Positions 34,138 through 45,167 of a stretch of DNA of 64,000 nt are shown in pieces (within the stretch, counting starts at the first letter, position 1; each line of letters opens with the position of its first letter). Source of the DNA: Nipponacmea schrenckii. Taxonomy: Eukaryota; Mollusca; Gastropoda; Lottiidae. The position numbers and the translations under genes were made by a program. The stretch lies in NCBI GenBank assembly GCA_030562195.1, contig JAUJPP010000005.1, forward strand, positions 40,783,106-40,847,105. The letters are read 5' to 3'. Under the pieces are notes generated by a model. That model made no database searches. It was not told the origin of the DNA and saw nothing but the letters and a program-made list of their open reading frames with translations.

Positions 34138-35028
34138 TTGGCATCTTTATCACCATTCGCCATCGCCAAGGGAATAGCTGGTTTGGCTAGCGAACCTAAA
34201 TCTATCAAAAAACTTCGTAACGGGTCTTTGCTGCTCGAATGCCATCGAAAAATTCATTCTGAGCTTTTATTAAAATCAACATCTTTAGTAAATATTCCCA
34301 TCAGTGTATCTCCTCATTCTTCTTTAAACTCCTCGAAGGGTGTCATTCGACACCCCGATCTAAGTGGATGTTCAGCAGAAGAAATGATGGAAGAATTAAA
34401 AGACATTGGAGTCACGAACGTTGATCGTATTTCAATCCGTCGTGACGGCCAACTGATACCAACTAATACATTCATACTTCTATTTAATAGACCCGATTTA
34501 CCATCAGAATAAAAGTAGGTTATTTAAGTATTAAAGTTTCGCCATTCATACCAAACCCTCTCAGGTGTTATAATTGTCAGCGCTTTGGGCACGGAACTCG
34601 GACTTGCAAAGGTTCTTTGCGATGTGCACGTTGTGGCAAGTCCGGGCGATACTCCTTGCTGTTGCAATTGTGATGGAAACCATGTCGCTTTTTCTAAGGA
34701 CTGCTCTAAGTGGAAATTAGAAAAGCGAATTCAAAAAATCAAAACAGAAACCAAAGTTTCCTATCCTGAAGCGCAGAAGGCTGTAGAAGGGGAAACCCCA
34801 TCTACTCCTTCCGGAAAGACTTTTGCTAGTGTTGTTAAGGCTTCTACTAGATCCATAGAATGCCAGACCGACATAACTTGGCTGAAGCGAGTACCAACTC
34901 CGTCTTTAGCCTTATTATCATCTGCTCCTGAGGCATCTACATCATCAGCAACTCAGGCTGAAAAGTCAAGTACTGATGATACTAGTGTGAGTCAGCCAGC
35001 TAAAGACATTCAGCCAAGAGGGACTTGA
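34138..35028 (+). pseudogene. LINE ORF1, Gag-like with zinc knuckles
   Basis: ORF1 would package the element RNA. The first part (34138-34512) is an RNA-binding-like segment with 'MEELKDIGVTNVDRISIRRD'. After a frameshift come three CCHC-type knuckles: 'CYNCQRFGHGTRTC', 'CARCGKSG' and 'CCNCDGNHVAFSKDC', the last in the frame 34585-35028. The C-terminal part is Ser/Thr-rich. At least two frame changes break it. Confidence 0.75.
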
Positions 35029-35185
35029 AAACAGTCCAGAGCTAAACGCAGCGAAAGTCTTTCCAATAATGACAAGTCTGCAAAAAGGCATGTATCCTCT
35101 TCCTCCAAAAAGGGAGGAAGAGATATTTTGAAGTCGGCCATATCTGATAGTATAGATATGGAGGCTTCCGAGGTTGATGCGGAAG

Positions 35186-35594
35186 TTCTCAACCCCCCTT
35201 ACCGCAACCCTCGTAGTCCAATTAAACCACCCTGACAATGCATTCAAAAAATGATATAATGCAATGGAATTGTCGAGGTTTAAGTCATAATCTTTATGTT
35301 CATATTAGGTATAGGATAAATAGGTTATCCAATGGCTAACTCGTGGATATGGCGTAGCCACTCGTGAAAATATCACAAGCACTCATGGCAAAAAAAACCA
35401 TATCCACTCGTAGCCATAGGATAACCTCTATATATTACTAAATGGTGGCGCTTTAGCTCCTCGATTTGTTTGCATTTCGCGTTCTCAACCCCCCTTACCG
35501 CAACCCTCGTAGTCCAATTAAAACACCCTGACAATGCATTCAAAAAATAATATAATGCAATGGAATTGCCGAGGTTTAAGTCATAATCTTTATG
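35186..35594 (+). repeat. 113-bp direct duplication flanking an inserted foldback element
   Basis: The stretch 35186-35298 (end of ORF1, start of ORF2) is repeated at 35482-35594 with a few substitutions. The foldback element 35304-35481 lies between. The second copy starts exactly at the element end. Confidence 0.9.
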
Positions 35595-38457
35595 AAGTTC
35601 AGCTATTAATCCAACAATACAATCCGTTGGCTTTTTGTCTGCAAGAGACATTCCTGAAGTCAACGGATTTACATTTTGTTTCTTACCACCATTATGGCAC
35701 TGGTGATGACAAGGTCTCGGGTGGTGTTTCTATTATTGTTAATAGAAGCGTTGCCCAGTCCGAAGTCACACTCAATTCTCCACTGCAGGTAATTGCCGTG
35801 CGAGTAACACTCCACGTGCCTATTACCCTCTGCTCCATCTATTTGCCACCTAACTCAACTCTAGACCCCAGAGACCTGGATGACCTTGTAGGCCAGCTTC
35901 CATCTCCTTGCATTTTGCTCCTAATGACAACAACAGAGGAAAATTAATAGCTGACTTCATATATGACAACGATCTTTGTATCTTTAATGACGAATCGCCT
36001 ACATATTTCTGCTCAAGAACAAAAACCTTTTCTCATCTAGATCTGACAATTAGCTCACCATCTTTGTTCCAAGATTTTTCTTGGAGTGTCCATGACGATC
36101 TCTGCCACAGTGATCATTATCCTGTAATTCTACGGAATAATGGTCCTTCACCAGTAGACAGGCCACAAAGATGGAAACTCTCTAAAGCTAATTGGCCCCT
36201 CTTTGAGGCGCTTTGCATTTCTTCTTTTCCTTGATCTAGATGAAGCAGAAGACCCGATGGAACTATTTACCACCATCTTACAAGAGGTATCGGGTCAGGC
36301 GATTCGTAAAACCTCGGCAACTCCAAAACGATTCAATAAACCATGGTTTAATGAAGACTGTAAGAAAGCACTGAAAGAACGTAATCGTGCTTTACGACTG
36401 CTTGAACGTGCTCCTTCCGATGACAACATGGCCTCTTTTCGCATTGCACGGGCCAAGGCCAGGCGGACTATCTAGAAGTAGATGGTTCAACGCTCATCAC
36501 ACTACCAGATATTGCTAATTCGTTGGGAAGTAATTTTTCTTTCAATTCATCCTCAAACTTTTCCTTTGATGCTTTCCAGAGAGTCCGTCTCCGGGAAGAG
36601 AGGAAAAGGTTAAATTTTACATCTAAAAATGGGGAATATTATAACGAAAAATTTACTATATCTGAACTAAAGTATTCTTTAAAACAGGCTCATGATACAG
36701 CTACTGGGCCTGACGATATATCAGATCCTCAATCATCTTCCTTACCCAACATAAAAAAAAACTGTTACTTATATTTAACCAGAATTGGGATGACGGCGTC
36801 TTTCCGCCTTCGTGGAGGATTGCTACCATTGTTCCCATCCCTAAACCTTCGAATCCTATTGCATTGACCAGCTGTATTTGTAAAACCATGGAACGGATGA
36901 TCAATAGAAGGCTCGTTTGGCACCTCGAGTCAAACAATCTGCTTACTTACCTCCAATGTGGATTTCGGTCCCAAAGGAGCACTCTTGATCATCTCGTTAG
37001 ATTTGAATCGTTCGTCAGGGACGCCTTCATCCAAAATCACCATATTTTTTTATTTGGAGAAGGCATATGACACTACTTGGAGATATGGCATTCTTCGCGA
37101 TCTCTTTGACTTCGGTCTGAGAGGAAGATTGCCATTATTTATCTCCAATTTCCTACATGATAGGACGTTTAAGGTAAGACTTGGCTCTATATTTTCCGAC
37201 CCTTTACCTCAGGATAATGGAGTTCCTCAGGGTAGCATATTATCCGTTACCCTTTTTTCCATCAAGATAAATTCCATCACGTCGTGCCTTAGACGGGGGG
37301 GTTTATGGCTCTCTGTATATTGATGACTTTCAGATGTGTTACAGTTCTACTAACATGCAGACGATCGAGCGTCAGTTGCAGCTTTGCTTAAACAATCTAC
37401 AGCAATGGGCAACTGACAATGGATTTCGATTTTGGACAATGCTGTCGTTCCTGTTGTACAGGAATTTAAATTCCTTGGTCTTACATTTGACAGCAAGCTT
37501 TCTTTCCGTCCACACATTAAAATCCTCAAGAACAAATGTCTGAAAGCTCTCAACATACTGAGAGTCTTATCCAACACTGACTGGGAAGCCGACCGTAAGG
37601 TCCTCCTCCGATTATATCGAGCTTTGGTTCGATCCAAGCTCGATTATGGGTGCCAGGTGTATGGTTCAGCTCGTCCATCCTACCTCAAATAGCTTGACAC
37701 CATACACAAACAAGGACTTAGAATCAGTTTAGGCGCACAACTCCAGTCTGTACGTCGAGGCTAACGAACCCTCATTGTACGACAGACGTGACAGACTCTC
37801 ACTGCAGTACGCAATAAAAATAGCATCTTTGCCATACCATCCTGCTCACCGCCCCGTATTTAGTCCTTATTTTGAGCATTTGTACGAGGCAAAGCCTCGT
37901 GCAATTTCTTCTTTTGGAGTCCACATTCAACCACTTTTGTCAGCGGCTGGTATCAGCCACGACAGTATTGCGGACTTCATAATGACCACAATTCCACAAT
38001 TGCTCCATTTCAGATAGACTTTAGTCTATCAAGCAATAAGAAGTCCTGTCTGTATCTCTTCCACCAGCAGCCTCTATTTTTACTGCAGAACTCGTTGCCA
38101 TTTTACAGGCACTCGAGTTCTTTCAGTCCACATCATCATTAAAAAAAATGTATTATCTATTCTGATTCTCTGTCCGCATTACAAGCTATTCATAACATCC
38201 AGTTTGTGCACCCAATAATCGGAGACATTTACAAGCTCTCTGGGCCAAAAAAGGACATTGTCCTTTGTTGGCTTCCCAGTCACATGGACATACGGGGAAA
38301 TGACAAGGCAGATGCGGCGGCTAAGGCTGCTTTGTTACTGACACCGACTTTTATTTTGCAACGATGGCAGCAAAAATGGGATGCTGCAGATACAAACAAA
38401 CTTCATGCTATCAGACCTGTCTTGGGGGACTGGCCATCCTTTTTTAAAACAGACTAA
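35239..38457 (+). pseudogene. LINE ORF2: endonuclease, reverse transcriptase, RNase H
   Basis: The endonuclease begins 'MQWNCRGLSHN' (copies at 35260 and 35555), with 'CLQETF', 'SIYLPP' and, in the next frame, the catalytic 'SDHYPV'; the stretch that should hold the conserved GDFN motif after 'LPSPCILL' is deleted. The RT has 'GVPQGSILS' and the catalytic box 'YIDDF' (about 37318), followed by 'FKFLGLTFDSKLSF'. The RNase H region has 'CWLPSHMDIRGNDKADAAAK'. At least eight frame changes are needed to read it through, and the ORF ends at the stop at 38455-38457. It is a well-preserved skeleton of a dead element. Confidence 0.85.
35304..35481. mobile_element. Foldback element, copy 1 (inside the LINE)
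   Basis: It starts 'ATTAGGTATAGGATAAATAG' and ends 'GTTTGCATTTCGCG'. Inside, 'AGGTTATCCAATGGCTA' and 'GTGGATATGG' pair with 'CCATATCCAC' and 'TAGCCATAGGATAACCT', giving a hairpin of about 30 bp arms. A second copy at 39813-39992 has the same ends, which defines the element. It encodes nothing. Confidence 0.85.
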
Positions 38458-38704
38458 TCTGTATTTTAAATTTTAAAATATATTTTGTGTTATAGTTTTG
38501 TTTTTAGCCCATTTTGGGTTACAACCATTCTGTGATATTGTTTTTAGCATTGTTTTGTTGCCCTTTTTGGGGTTTCTGTGATAATTTTTATTTTAATGTA
38601 TTGATTTTCTAGTTTTAATTTTTGTTTTTATTTTAAATCGTATTCAAGTGCTATATAGCCCGTTTTGGTGCTGATGCACTTTAATACATTTCATTTCATT
38701 TCAT

Positions 38705-38860
38705 TTCCGCCAATTAAATTTCTCATTATCTCAGAAATTCTGAAAGAAAATGCAATTTCAGACATCAAATTTCAAATCTAGACCAAAAATAAGTCTAAAA
38801 TGGGCATGCAAAAACCCCCAAAGGAAGGGAGAAAGAGGATTTCTAAAAATAGAACGGACT
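38705..38860. repeat. Right half of a dispersed repeat split by the LINE
   Basis: The sequence after the LINE ('ATTATCTCAGAAATTCTGAA', 'TCAAATCTAGACCA', 'GGGCATGCAAAAACCCCC') matches the complement of 44366-44520. Together with the bases before 33522 it restores one continuous repeat copy. Confidence 0.75.
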
Positions 38861-39329
38861 AAATTATACAATCATTAGCATAAAATGTTTTACTGGACTG
38901 AGTCCATCTTAAGTGATTAACTTTCCTTGTTTTGTATATGATTGAGTTATTCCCCTTTATATTGTTTACTTGTACTGTACTTCCGTTTAGTTACTGATCG
39001 AAGCTAGATCTAAATAAAGTGTGAAACCTATTCAAGGGATTTCTCTCTTTCTATATACTCTAACTTTCATAACAAAACATAAAAAAATTGAACAAAAACT
39101 GAACTAAATGGAGGTAATTCGTCAAGTTCTAATCGGTAACATCCTTCCTCCCTATATACAGAGTTATATGTTACACATACCACGTCTTGCAATCATACGG
39201 CGTAACGCAGGAAGGAAACTTTCCACATTCATGTTAACTACCAATTCAAAATGAATAGCCCGAATAGATGTACACGTAAAAGAGCATGTGTAAGCCTTTC
39301 TATGGTCTGTAAGTCCTTTATCCCATACT
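38861..39329. other. No supported gene
   Basis: AT-rich, without recognised coding or repeat structure. Confidence 0.4.
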
Positions 39330-39727
39330 TGACATGAAAAATAAAATTTGTTTTAGATGTGTTTTATTCTCGTTTACTATGTCTGTGATGCATTCTAGAT
39401 GAAAAAAAAAAATTTCCCAAATTTTTTGTTGGTTAAAAGTAATATTCTTGTAGACCATTGAATACAGCCCATTGAATAAACATATTGGTATTCGATGGGC
39501 GGGGCCAAAGGCTGTCATCGTTTAACGCATTTGCTTATTTCCATTAGAACCATTTGTTTTAGATGAGTTTTTTTTTTTATGTACTATGTCTGTGATGCAT
39601 ACAAGATAATATTCTTGTTTCCCGTTGAAAACAGGCCCCTTTAATAACTATTTTGGTATTCGATGGGCGGGGCCAAAGGCTGTCATCGTTCAACGCATGC
39701 GCTTTATTCATCAGTAACACTCAAAAA
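39330..39727 (+). promoter_or_regulatory. Duplicated block with GC boxes, possible promoter
   Basis: Two related blocks of roughly 180-200 bp follow each other. Each contains 'TATGTCTGTGATGCAT' and the highly similar 'TTCGATGGGCGGGGCCAAAG' (39492 and 39659), an Sp1-type GC box. The second lies just upstream of the ATG at 39728. Conservation of the GC box between diverged blocks suggests an old promoter. Confidence 0.4.
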
Positions 39728-39817
39728 ATGGCTTCTGCTAGGTTTGTCTCTGTTAACGTCGAAGAAATAATAAAAAGCGAACGTAACAAAAACAAAAATT
39801 TATATTTTTCAAATTAG
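39728..39817 (+). pseudogene. Short 5' coding remnant truncated by a foldback element
   Basis: An ATG opens a 29-codon frame beginning 'MASARFVSVNVEEIIKSERN'. Its stop falls within the foldback element inserted at 39813, so the frame is probably the first exon or start of a gene cut by the insertion. The start resembles N-termini of Crypton/DUF3504-type proteins, but that is only an impression. It lies directly after the GC-box block. Confidence 0.3.
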
Positions 39818-39992
39818 GTATAGGATAAATAGGTTATCCAATGGCTAACTCGTGGATATGGCGTAGCCACTCGTGAAAATATCACAAGCACTGGCATATG
39901 GCATAAAAACCATATCCACTCGTAGCCATAGGATAACTATATATATTACTAAATGGTGGCGCTTTAGCTCCTCGATTTGTTTGCATTTCGCG
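39813..39992. mobile_element. Foldback element, copy 2
   Basis: Same ends and same internal hairpin as 35304-35481, with a small difference near the loop ('CACTGGCATATGGCATAAAA'). No long flanking duplication is visible here. Confidence 0.85.
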
Positions 39993-40340
39993 TGAAAAGG
40001 TTTAGTCTTTTAAAATCCACAGATTGAACCCTTATGAATAACATCTTTGCTGTAGTTCTGCCTTGAGAATGTACACCTTGATCCAACAACTTCATAAATG
40101 ACCTGTTGGCAATATACTCGGATATTTTAATCGGGAATAAGCATTGGCTTGAGAATCCTTCCTCCAACACGCTAAACAGCAGTGTCCTTGAAAGGATTGA
40201 GTTTTACTAACTTGTTGTTTAGGTTTACTTCACCAGCGAGTAAACTTGATAGGTCTTTATTAAATGCTTCTCTTTGTACAGCCAACAACTGTTCAACTTC
40301 ATCAATTTAAGGCATTGTTAGTAGTGAGTAAATTCTATTT
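39993..40340 (-). pseudogene. Possible BEL/Pao-like integrase-region remnant
   Basis: The minus strand has, over two frames, 'KLNPFKDTAV', a stop, 'RVGGRI', and then 'LLDQGVHSQGRTTAKMLFI'. The order 'L.PF.D....RVGGR' followed by an 'H.QGR.T....IR' segment is the usual layout before and within the zinc-binding part of BEL/Pao-type integrases. Stops and a frame change break it, and no RT or other Pol part is nearby. The match is short and made by eye. Confidence 0.4.
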
Positions 40341-40444
40341 TTCTGCTCAAGCTTGATAACCCATAGAAATATATGTTAACAAGTAATAACCTAGGACAAA
40401 TGTGGGCTGTTTTTCATTGAAATATTTTACTCGACTCTAACGAA

Positions 40445-40627
40445 ATGGTACCAGATCTGGATAACGAAATCCAATTCAAATTTCCAAAAATTTTGAAAGA
40501 GCTGGAAACCCAACGTACCAAATGCATGCCCATCAAAAAAGAAGAGCTTTCTGAAACACCAGATGCTGCCACGGACGAGGTAATCAGAACTCGATACAGA
40601 AATTGGGGGAGCGAATTTATAGTTTAG
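40445..40627 (+). CDS. Unrecognised small ORF before a tandem array
   Basis: An ATG opens a 60-residue frame ('MVPDLDNEIQFKFPKILKEL') that reads as a plausible protein segment and ends a few bases before the 56-bp array. 'GACGAG' followed by 'GTAATC' near 40578 could be a splice donor. No domain is recognised. It could be an exon or chance. Confidence 0.25.
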   Translation: MVPDLDNEIQFKFPKILKELETQRTKCMPIKKEELSETPDAATDEVIRTRYRNWGSEFIV

Positions 40628-40639
40628 GGTGAAAAAAAA

Positions 40640-41130
40640 GATACTCTCCTATAGAAGCACTGGCCAAGGTCACAAGTATTGGGTGTTTTAAGAAATACTC
40701 TCCTATAGAAGCACTGGCAAAGGTCACAAGTATTAGGGTTATAAAAAAATCTCCATAGAAGCACTGGACCCAGGTCACAAATTTTAAAATTTTGAAATGG
40801 TTACAAAAGGGTTTTCTCTCCTATAGAAGCACTGGCAAAGGTCACAAGTATTGGGTGTTTTAAGAGAAACTCTCCTATAGAAGCACTGGCCTAGGTCACA
40901 AGTAGTTTGAGGTTATTTAAAAGAAATCTCCATAGAAGCACTGGACTAGGTCACAAGAATTAGAGGTTATAAGAGATAATCTCCATAGAAGCACTGGACT
41001 AGGTCACAAGTAGTGGGTGTTTTAAGAGAAACTCTCCTATAAAAAAGGCACTTTTTTGGTTTTTTTTAGGTCACAAGAATTGGGTGTTTTAAGAGATACT
41101 CTCCTATACAAGCACTGGCCTAGGTCATAT
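40640..41130. repeat. Tandem repeat of about 55 bp, nine copies
   Basis: The unit contains 'ACTCTCCTATAGAAGCACTG' and 'GGTCACAAGTATTGGGTGTT'. Several middle units have losses and homopolymer runs (40740-40800, 41040-41065), which may be consensus errors. Confidence 0.9.
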
Positions 41131-41696
41131 GTATTATGTAAGAAATGCTCACCAGCCTGGAGTTTTAATCAGTAAAATAGGTTGGGCGCTGCTACACAGT
41201 AGCCTTAAGAAATCGAAAGAAGGAATGTAGTTTAGACAAAAGTTCTCTCTATGTACAAGAAATTGTAATTTGAATGGATTCTAGGTGTGTTAAATTGCCA
41301 CTTAGAAAAATAATGCAACATTTAAGGGGATCCTGGGTCTTTGTTTTATATTTGTCGGTTACAGTTAAAGTATTTCTGTACAGTAGAGATTTCTCGCCCA
41401 ATATCTGTGGTTTCTTTTATTTGAGACACCTCTCAATAATCTAAAGTTTGTGATTTTAAGTTTATCATTATCACAAAGGGCCCGACATATCAAATTTTGT
41501 TTGTTTTTTTCTTTCAGATGTCTAAGAAGTTTCAGAACATTTTAAAATGAGACCTTCCACACTTCATGCTTTGTGTTATATAGATGCCATATAATGTAAA
41601 TACACCATAAAAGGATGTACATGTGCTAAGCAATATTTTTACATATTTGGAACATTCTTCAACAACAGAAATACACCATTTATAGGGATACTGCAT
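41131..41696. other. No supported gene
   Basis: Nothing recognisable apart from generic AT-rich sequence. Confidence 0.4.
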
Positions 41697-41949
41697 CTAA
41701 GAATGAACATGAAAATTAAAAGTTTCAAACTTGGCCAATAAGAGCACATATTCATCAGTTGATAAACCTGCTGTCATTAATAACATCCTTTGAAAAATCC
41801 AAGAAAACTTAATAATTATCCATAAATATGCAATTTAATTATTGAAAAATGTCAGTTTGCCAGATTTTAAGGGATTCTGTTACTTTATGAAACCAGGTAA
41901 GTTCACTGATGAATATTTACTCATATTGACCATTATGTTCATTCTTTAA
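41697..41949. mobile_element. MITE, diverged relative of the one at 19383-19611
   Basis: It shares 'AAGAATGAACAT' ends, 'ATTCATCAGTTGATAAACCTG', 'CTGTTACTTTATGA' and 'ACTGATGAATAT' in the same order with the copy in TNFR intron 1. Confidence 0.75.
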
Positions 41950-42084
41950 ATATACATTCCAAATATTAACTTTTATGTCAACACAAAGGCTGATATCTGA
42001 TTTTCAGCACTCGAATCCTGAATTTTTGGAAAATGAATTTACACTTTGATAAAAGGGCCGTCAAAATTCTACAAAATTCAGTTA

Positions 42085-42515
42085 ACAAAAGCGGCAAATT
42101 TTTGGTACTACTGTTGGTCACTGGTGCTCTGCATCATACCAGAAATAAAGCCGTCAATTTAAAGGGGCACAGTCTTGTTTTGTTTCGGACAATCATCCGA
42201 CAGCCTCAAACACATGAAATCTTTTGTTTAGCTAATCAGAAATAGTCTACAGAGCTTACCTTTGAAATTTGAGCCTTCAAATCCATGGGTATACATATTT
42301 ATCCGTGTTTGAAAATCATAATGTCTTAAGATATTATGAACGTCCCGCCATTTTGGGAAAAATCAAAGAGTTATAAATAGACTAGTGCGCAGGCCCACAC
42401 TGATAAAACAAAAAGAAAGTACATGTAATAACAATTGTAGATTTTGGCAAATTTTTGGTATTACTGTTGGTCACTGGTGATCTGCATCATACCAGAAATA
42501 AAGCCGTCAATTTAA
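42085..42515. repeat. Dispersed repeat between two 75-bp direct repeats
   Basis: 'GGCAAATTTTTGGTACTACT' through 'AAAGCCGTCAATTTAA' (about 42087-42161) recurs at about 42445-42515. Between them lies an inverted relative of 31090-31285. The layout suggests another insertion flanked by a long duplication. Confidence 0.7.
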
Positions 42516-43495
42516 CCTCTTGACACATCGATAGAAAGTCTTCATCAGCATTCTTTTTTTTTAGTCAGGATGCCATGTTTGTCAGTGTTCCTTTGTTATC
42601 GACATGTTAACATCCAATAAAGTTGTAGTCAACATTGTATAACTTTGTTTTTTATCGTGCCATCGTCTTCCGTCACTTTTAGTAGCTTCGAGGGAACATT
42701 GTTTACTTAAAGTTGTATAATTTTTTTATACATTTATATATCGTCCCCTCAGGTCTATAAGGTTCTATCTCCTTTTATGTTTTTTTCGAGAAAATCAAAT
42801 TTCAATCTTTGACTTCTATATAAATACATTTTAAAGCGATGAAATAGATCAAAATAAACAGGTTCTGGGAGATCATTCCTTTATTTTGACTGATATAAAA
42901 CTCTTTCTGACAAAAAGTAGACACAATTTGAATATTTTTGTTTTTAAAAAATAGGACAATAAACAAATTGGGGTATAGAACTATATGGAGTTAGTAATAG
43001 AAGACAATCTCAGTTTTAAATCCCCAAATGTCATAATTAAGAAATACATGGATTGATAAAAACCTAATTAACTTAGATGAATCAAAATTTTAAGACATTT
43101 ATTTATATGTTATAATACAAACTGAGCAAATATTTATTTATTTGCACTGACAGCGCTTATTATTCGTTTTCTCTGGATGCAACACAATTACATGTCTATG
43201 AAAGGTTACATCTACAGGTCTCTTCAAGATCTCTTCTACAAAATAACTGTAACATAAAAAACAAAAAGTGTTATTCTCTATCAGTGTTTAATCAACTAAC
43301 TACGTGAATTATAGAAAAAATTTAAAAATAACTTCTTACTGGCAGAGCTTTTAGCCAAATTGTCTGTTTTATGGTAAATTTAAATTTTACAGAATGTTTC
43401 AATCATTTGACATTTGACTGACTGCTACATAGGGTCCTCAACACCTTGGAAAATTTGCGTCATATGCTTGATTTATTACAATAGCAAAAAAAAAA
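42516..43495. other. AT-rich, no supported gene
   Basis: I see no supported gene or clear repeat. Confidence 0.4.
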
Positions 43496-43499
43496 AGCT

Positions 43500-43865
43500 C
43501 CATCTTAAAATAGTGTCCAATACATCAATTGTAGAGCGATGTAGAAATACCACTGTTTAAATAGTACTCAATACATCAATTTTAGAGCGATATAGAAATA
43601 CCACTGTTAAAATAGTACTGAATACATCAATTTAGAGGAATAGAAATACCACTGTTTAAATAGTCTAAACATCAATTGTAGAGGAATAGAAATACAAATG
43701 TTAAAAAAGTGCCAAATCAATTTTAGAGCGAAAAAAGAAATACACTGTTAAAATAGTGTCCAATAATCAATTGTAGAGCGAATAGAAATACCACTGTTAA
43801 AATAGTGTCCAATACATCAATTGTAAAGCGATATAGAAATACCCTGTTAAAATAGTGTCCAATAC
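43500..43865. repeat. 51-bp tandem repeat entering a gap
   Basis: The unit contains 'CAATACATCAATTGTAGAGC' and 'ATAGAAATACCACTGTTAAA'. About seven copies, several with losses, run into the N block. Confidence 0.9.
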
Positions 43866-44365
43866 NNNNNNNNNNNNNNNNNNNNNNNNNNNNNNNNNNN
43901 NNNNNNNNNNNNNNNNNNNNNNNNNNNNNNNNNNNNNNNNNNNNNNNNNNNNNNNNNNNNNNNNNNNNNNNNNNNNNNNNNNNNNNNNNNNNNNNNNNNN
44001 NNNNNNNNNNNNNNNNNNNNNNNNNNNNNNNNNNNNNNNNNNNNNNNNNNNNNNNNNNNNNNNNNNNNNNNNNNNNNNNNNNNNNNNNNNNNNNNNNNNN
44101 NNNNNNNNNNNNNNNNNNNNNNNNNNNNNNNNNNNNNNNNNNNNNNNNNNNNNNNNNNNNNNNNNNNNNNNNNNNNNNNNNNNNNNNNNNNNNNNNNNNN
44201 NNNNNNNNNNNNNNNNNNNNNNNNNNNNNNNNNNNNNNNNNNNNNNNNNNNNNNNNNNNNNNNNNNNNNNNNNNNNNNNNNNNNNNNNNNNNNNNNNNNN
44301 NNNNNNNNNNNNNNNNNNNNNNNNNNNNNNNNNNNNNNNNNNNNNNNNNNNNNNNNNNNNNNNNN
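43866..44365. other. Assembly gap, 500 N
   Basis: Fixed-size N block following the 51-bp array. Confidence 0.99.
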
Positions 44366-44520
44366 TTTTTTTAGAAATCCTCCTTCTCTCTCCCCCTTTT
44401 GGGGTTTTTGCATGCCAATATTTGACTCATTTTATGGTCTAGATTTGAATATTGGTGTCTGAAATATTATATTCTGTAACAATTTCTAAGATAATGAAAA
44501 ATGTTATTGGCGGAAGGATG
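44366..44520 (-). repeat. Intact copy of the dispersed repeat that the LINE interrupted
   Basis: Its complement runs from 'CATCCTTCCGCCAATAACAT' through 'TCAAATCTAGACCATAAAAT' to 'GGATTTCTAAAAA', matching the joined flanks of the LINE at 33522/38705. A shorter relative lies at 55020-55075. Confidence 0.75.
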
Positions 44521-44620
44521 TTAAATGTTTAATGTAATTCGGTCAAATAATGTCTACGGCGCGAAATAGTTATATTTAGAATAGGCCTGTTCAGGTCGCA
44601 AATTTCATATTTAAATTTAT

Positions 44621-44778
44621 GTAGCAGACGACATGTTCTACCTTGAGAGTTATATTTATGTAGCAGACGACATGTTCTACCTTGAGAGTTATATTTATGT
44701 AGCAGACGACATGTTCTACCTTGAGAGTTATATTTATGTAGCAGACGACATGTTCTACCTTGAGAGTTATATTTATGT
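44621..44778. repeat. 39-bp tandem repeat, four copies
   Basis: The unit contains 'GCAGACGACATGTTCTACCT' and 'TGAGAGTTATATTTATGTA'. 39 is a multiple of three, which explains the 92-codon minus frame 44529-44807. Confidence 0.95.
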
Positions 44779-45164
44779 AGGTGTTTTCTAGGTTTTAACT
44801 GTTTCATTCACCCGAGCACTGATTAAAGTTATTAATTATTATCATTTTATTAATTATATCTCAGTGTCTTTTCTCACTTTTGGTAGATCAATTTGTTTTT
44901 AATTTATATATTTTATTGAGATACTCAAATGGATTGGATACAAGTTTCCTAACTCAATAAAATATGAGATCAATTAGGATGTCCTTGGGGTCTATTTCTC
45001 TTGGAAACCTCTAAACTCGTCCTTTTTAATTTCACGATATAGTTTTCAGTACTTAAGACTGATCTCTTTATCATTCTAGTTCTAGTGAATTATGCAGTAC
45101 TTATTTTTTTCACTTTTAGTACTTTTTTGGAACTTTTTAAAGAAGCGTATATCATATTTTGTTA
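44779..45164. other. No supported gene
   Basis: AT-rich spacer before the 69-bp array. Confidence 0.4.
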
Positions 45165-45167
45165 CGT

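Larger units (their letters stand above)
33509..38718 (+). mobile_element. Full-length but inactive LINE (I-group type, with RNase H) and its target duplication
   Basis: The element spans about 33523-38704 and is flanked by the 14-bp target-site duplication TTCCGCCAATTAAA (33509-33522 and 38705-38718). It has a GC-rich leader, a Gag-like ORF1 with zinc knuckles, an ORF2 with AP-type endonuclease, reverse transcriptase and RNase H, and a tail of CATTT repeats. An RNase H after the RT points to the I superfamily (I, Nimb or Ingi type). Frameshifts, stops, an internal deletion and an inserted foldback element show it cannot move. Its insertion split an older dispersed repeat. Confidence 0.88.
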
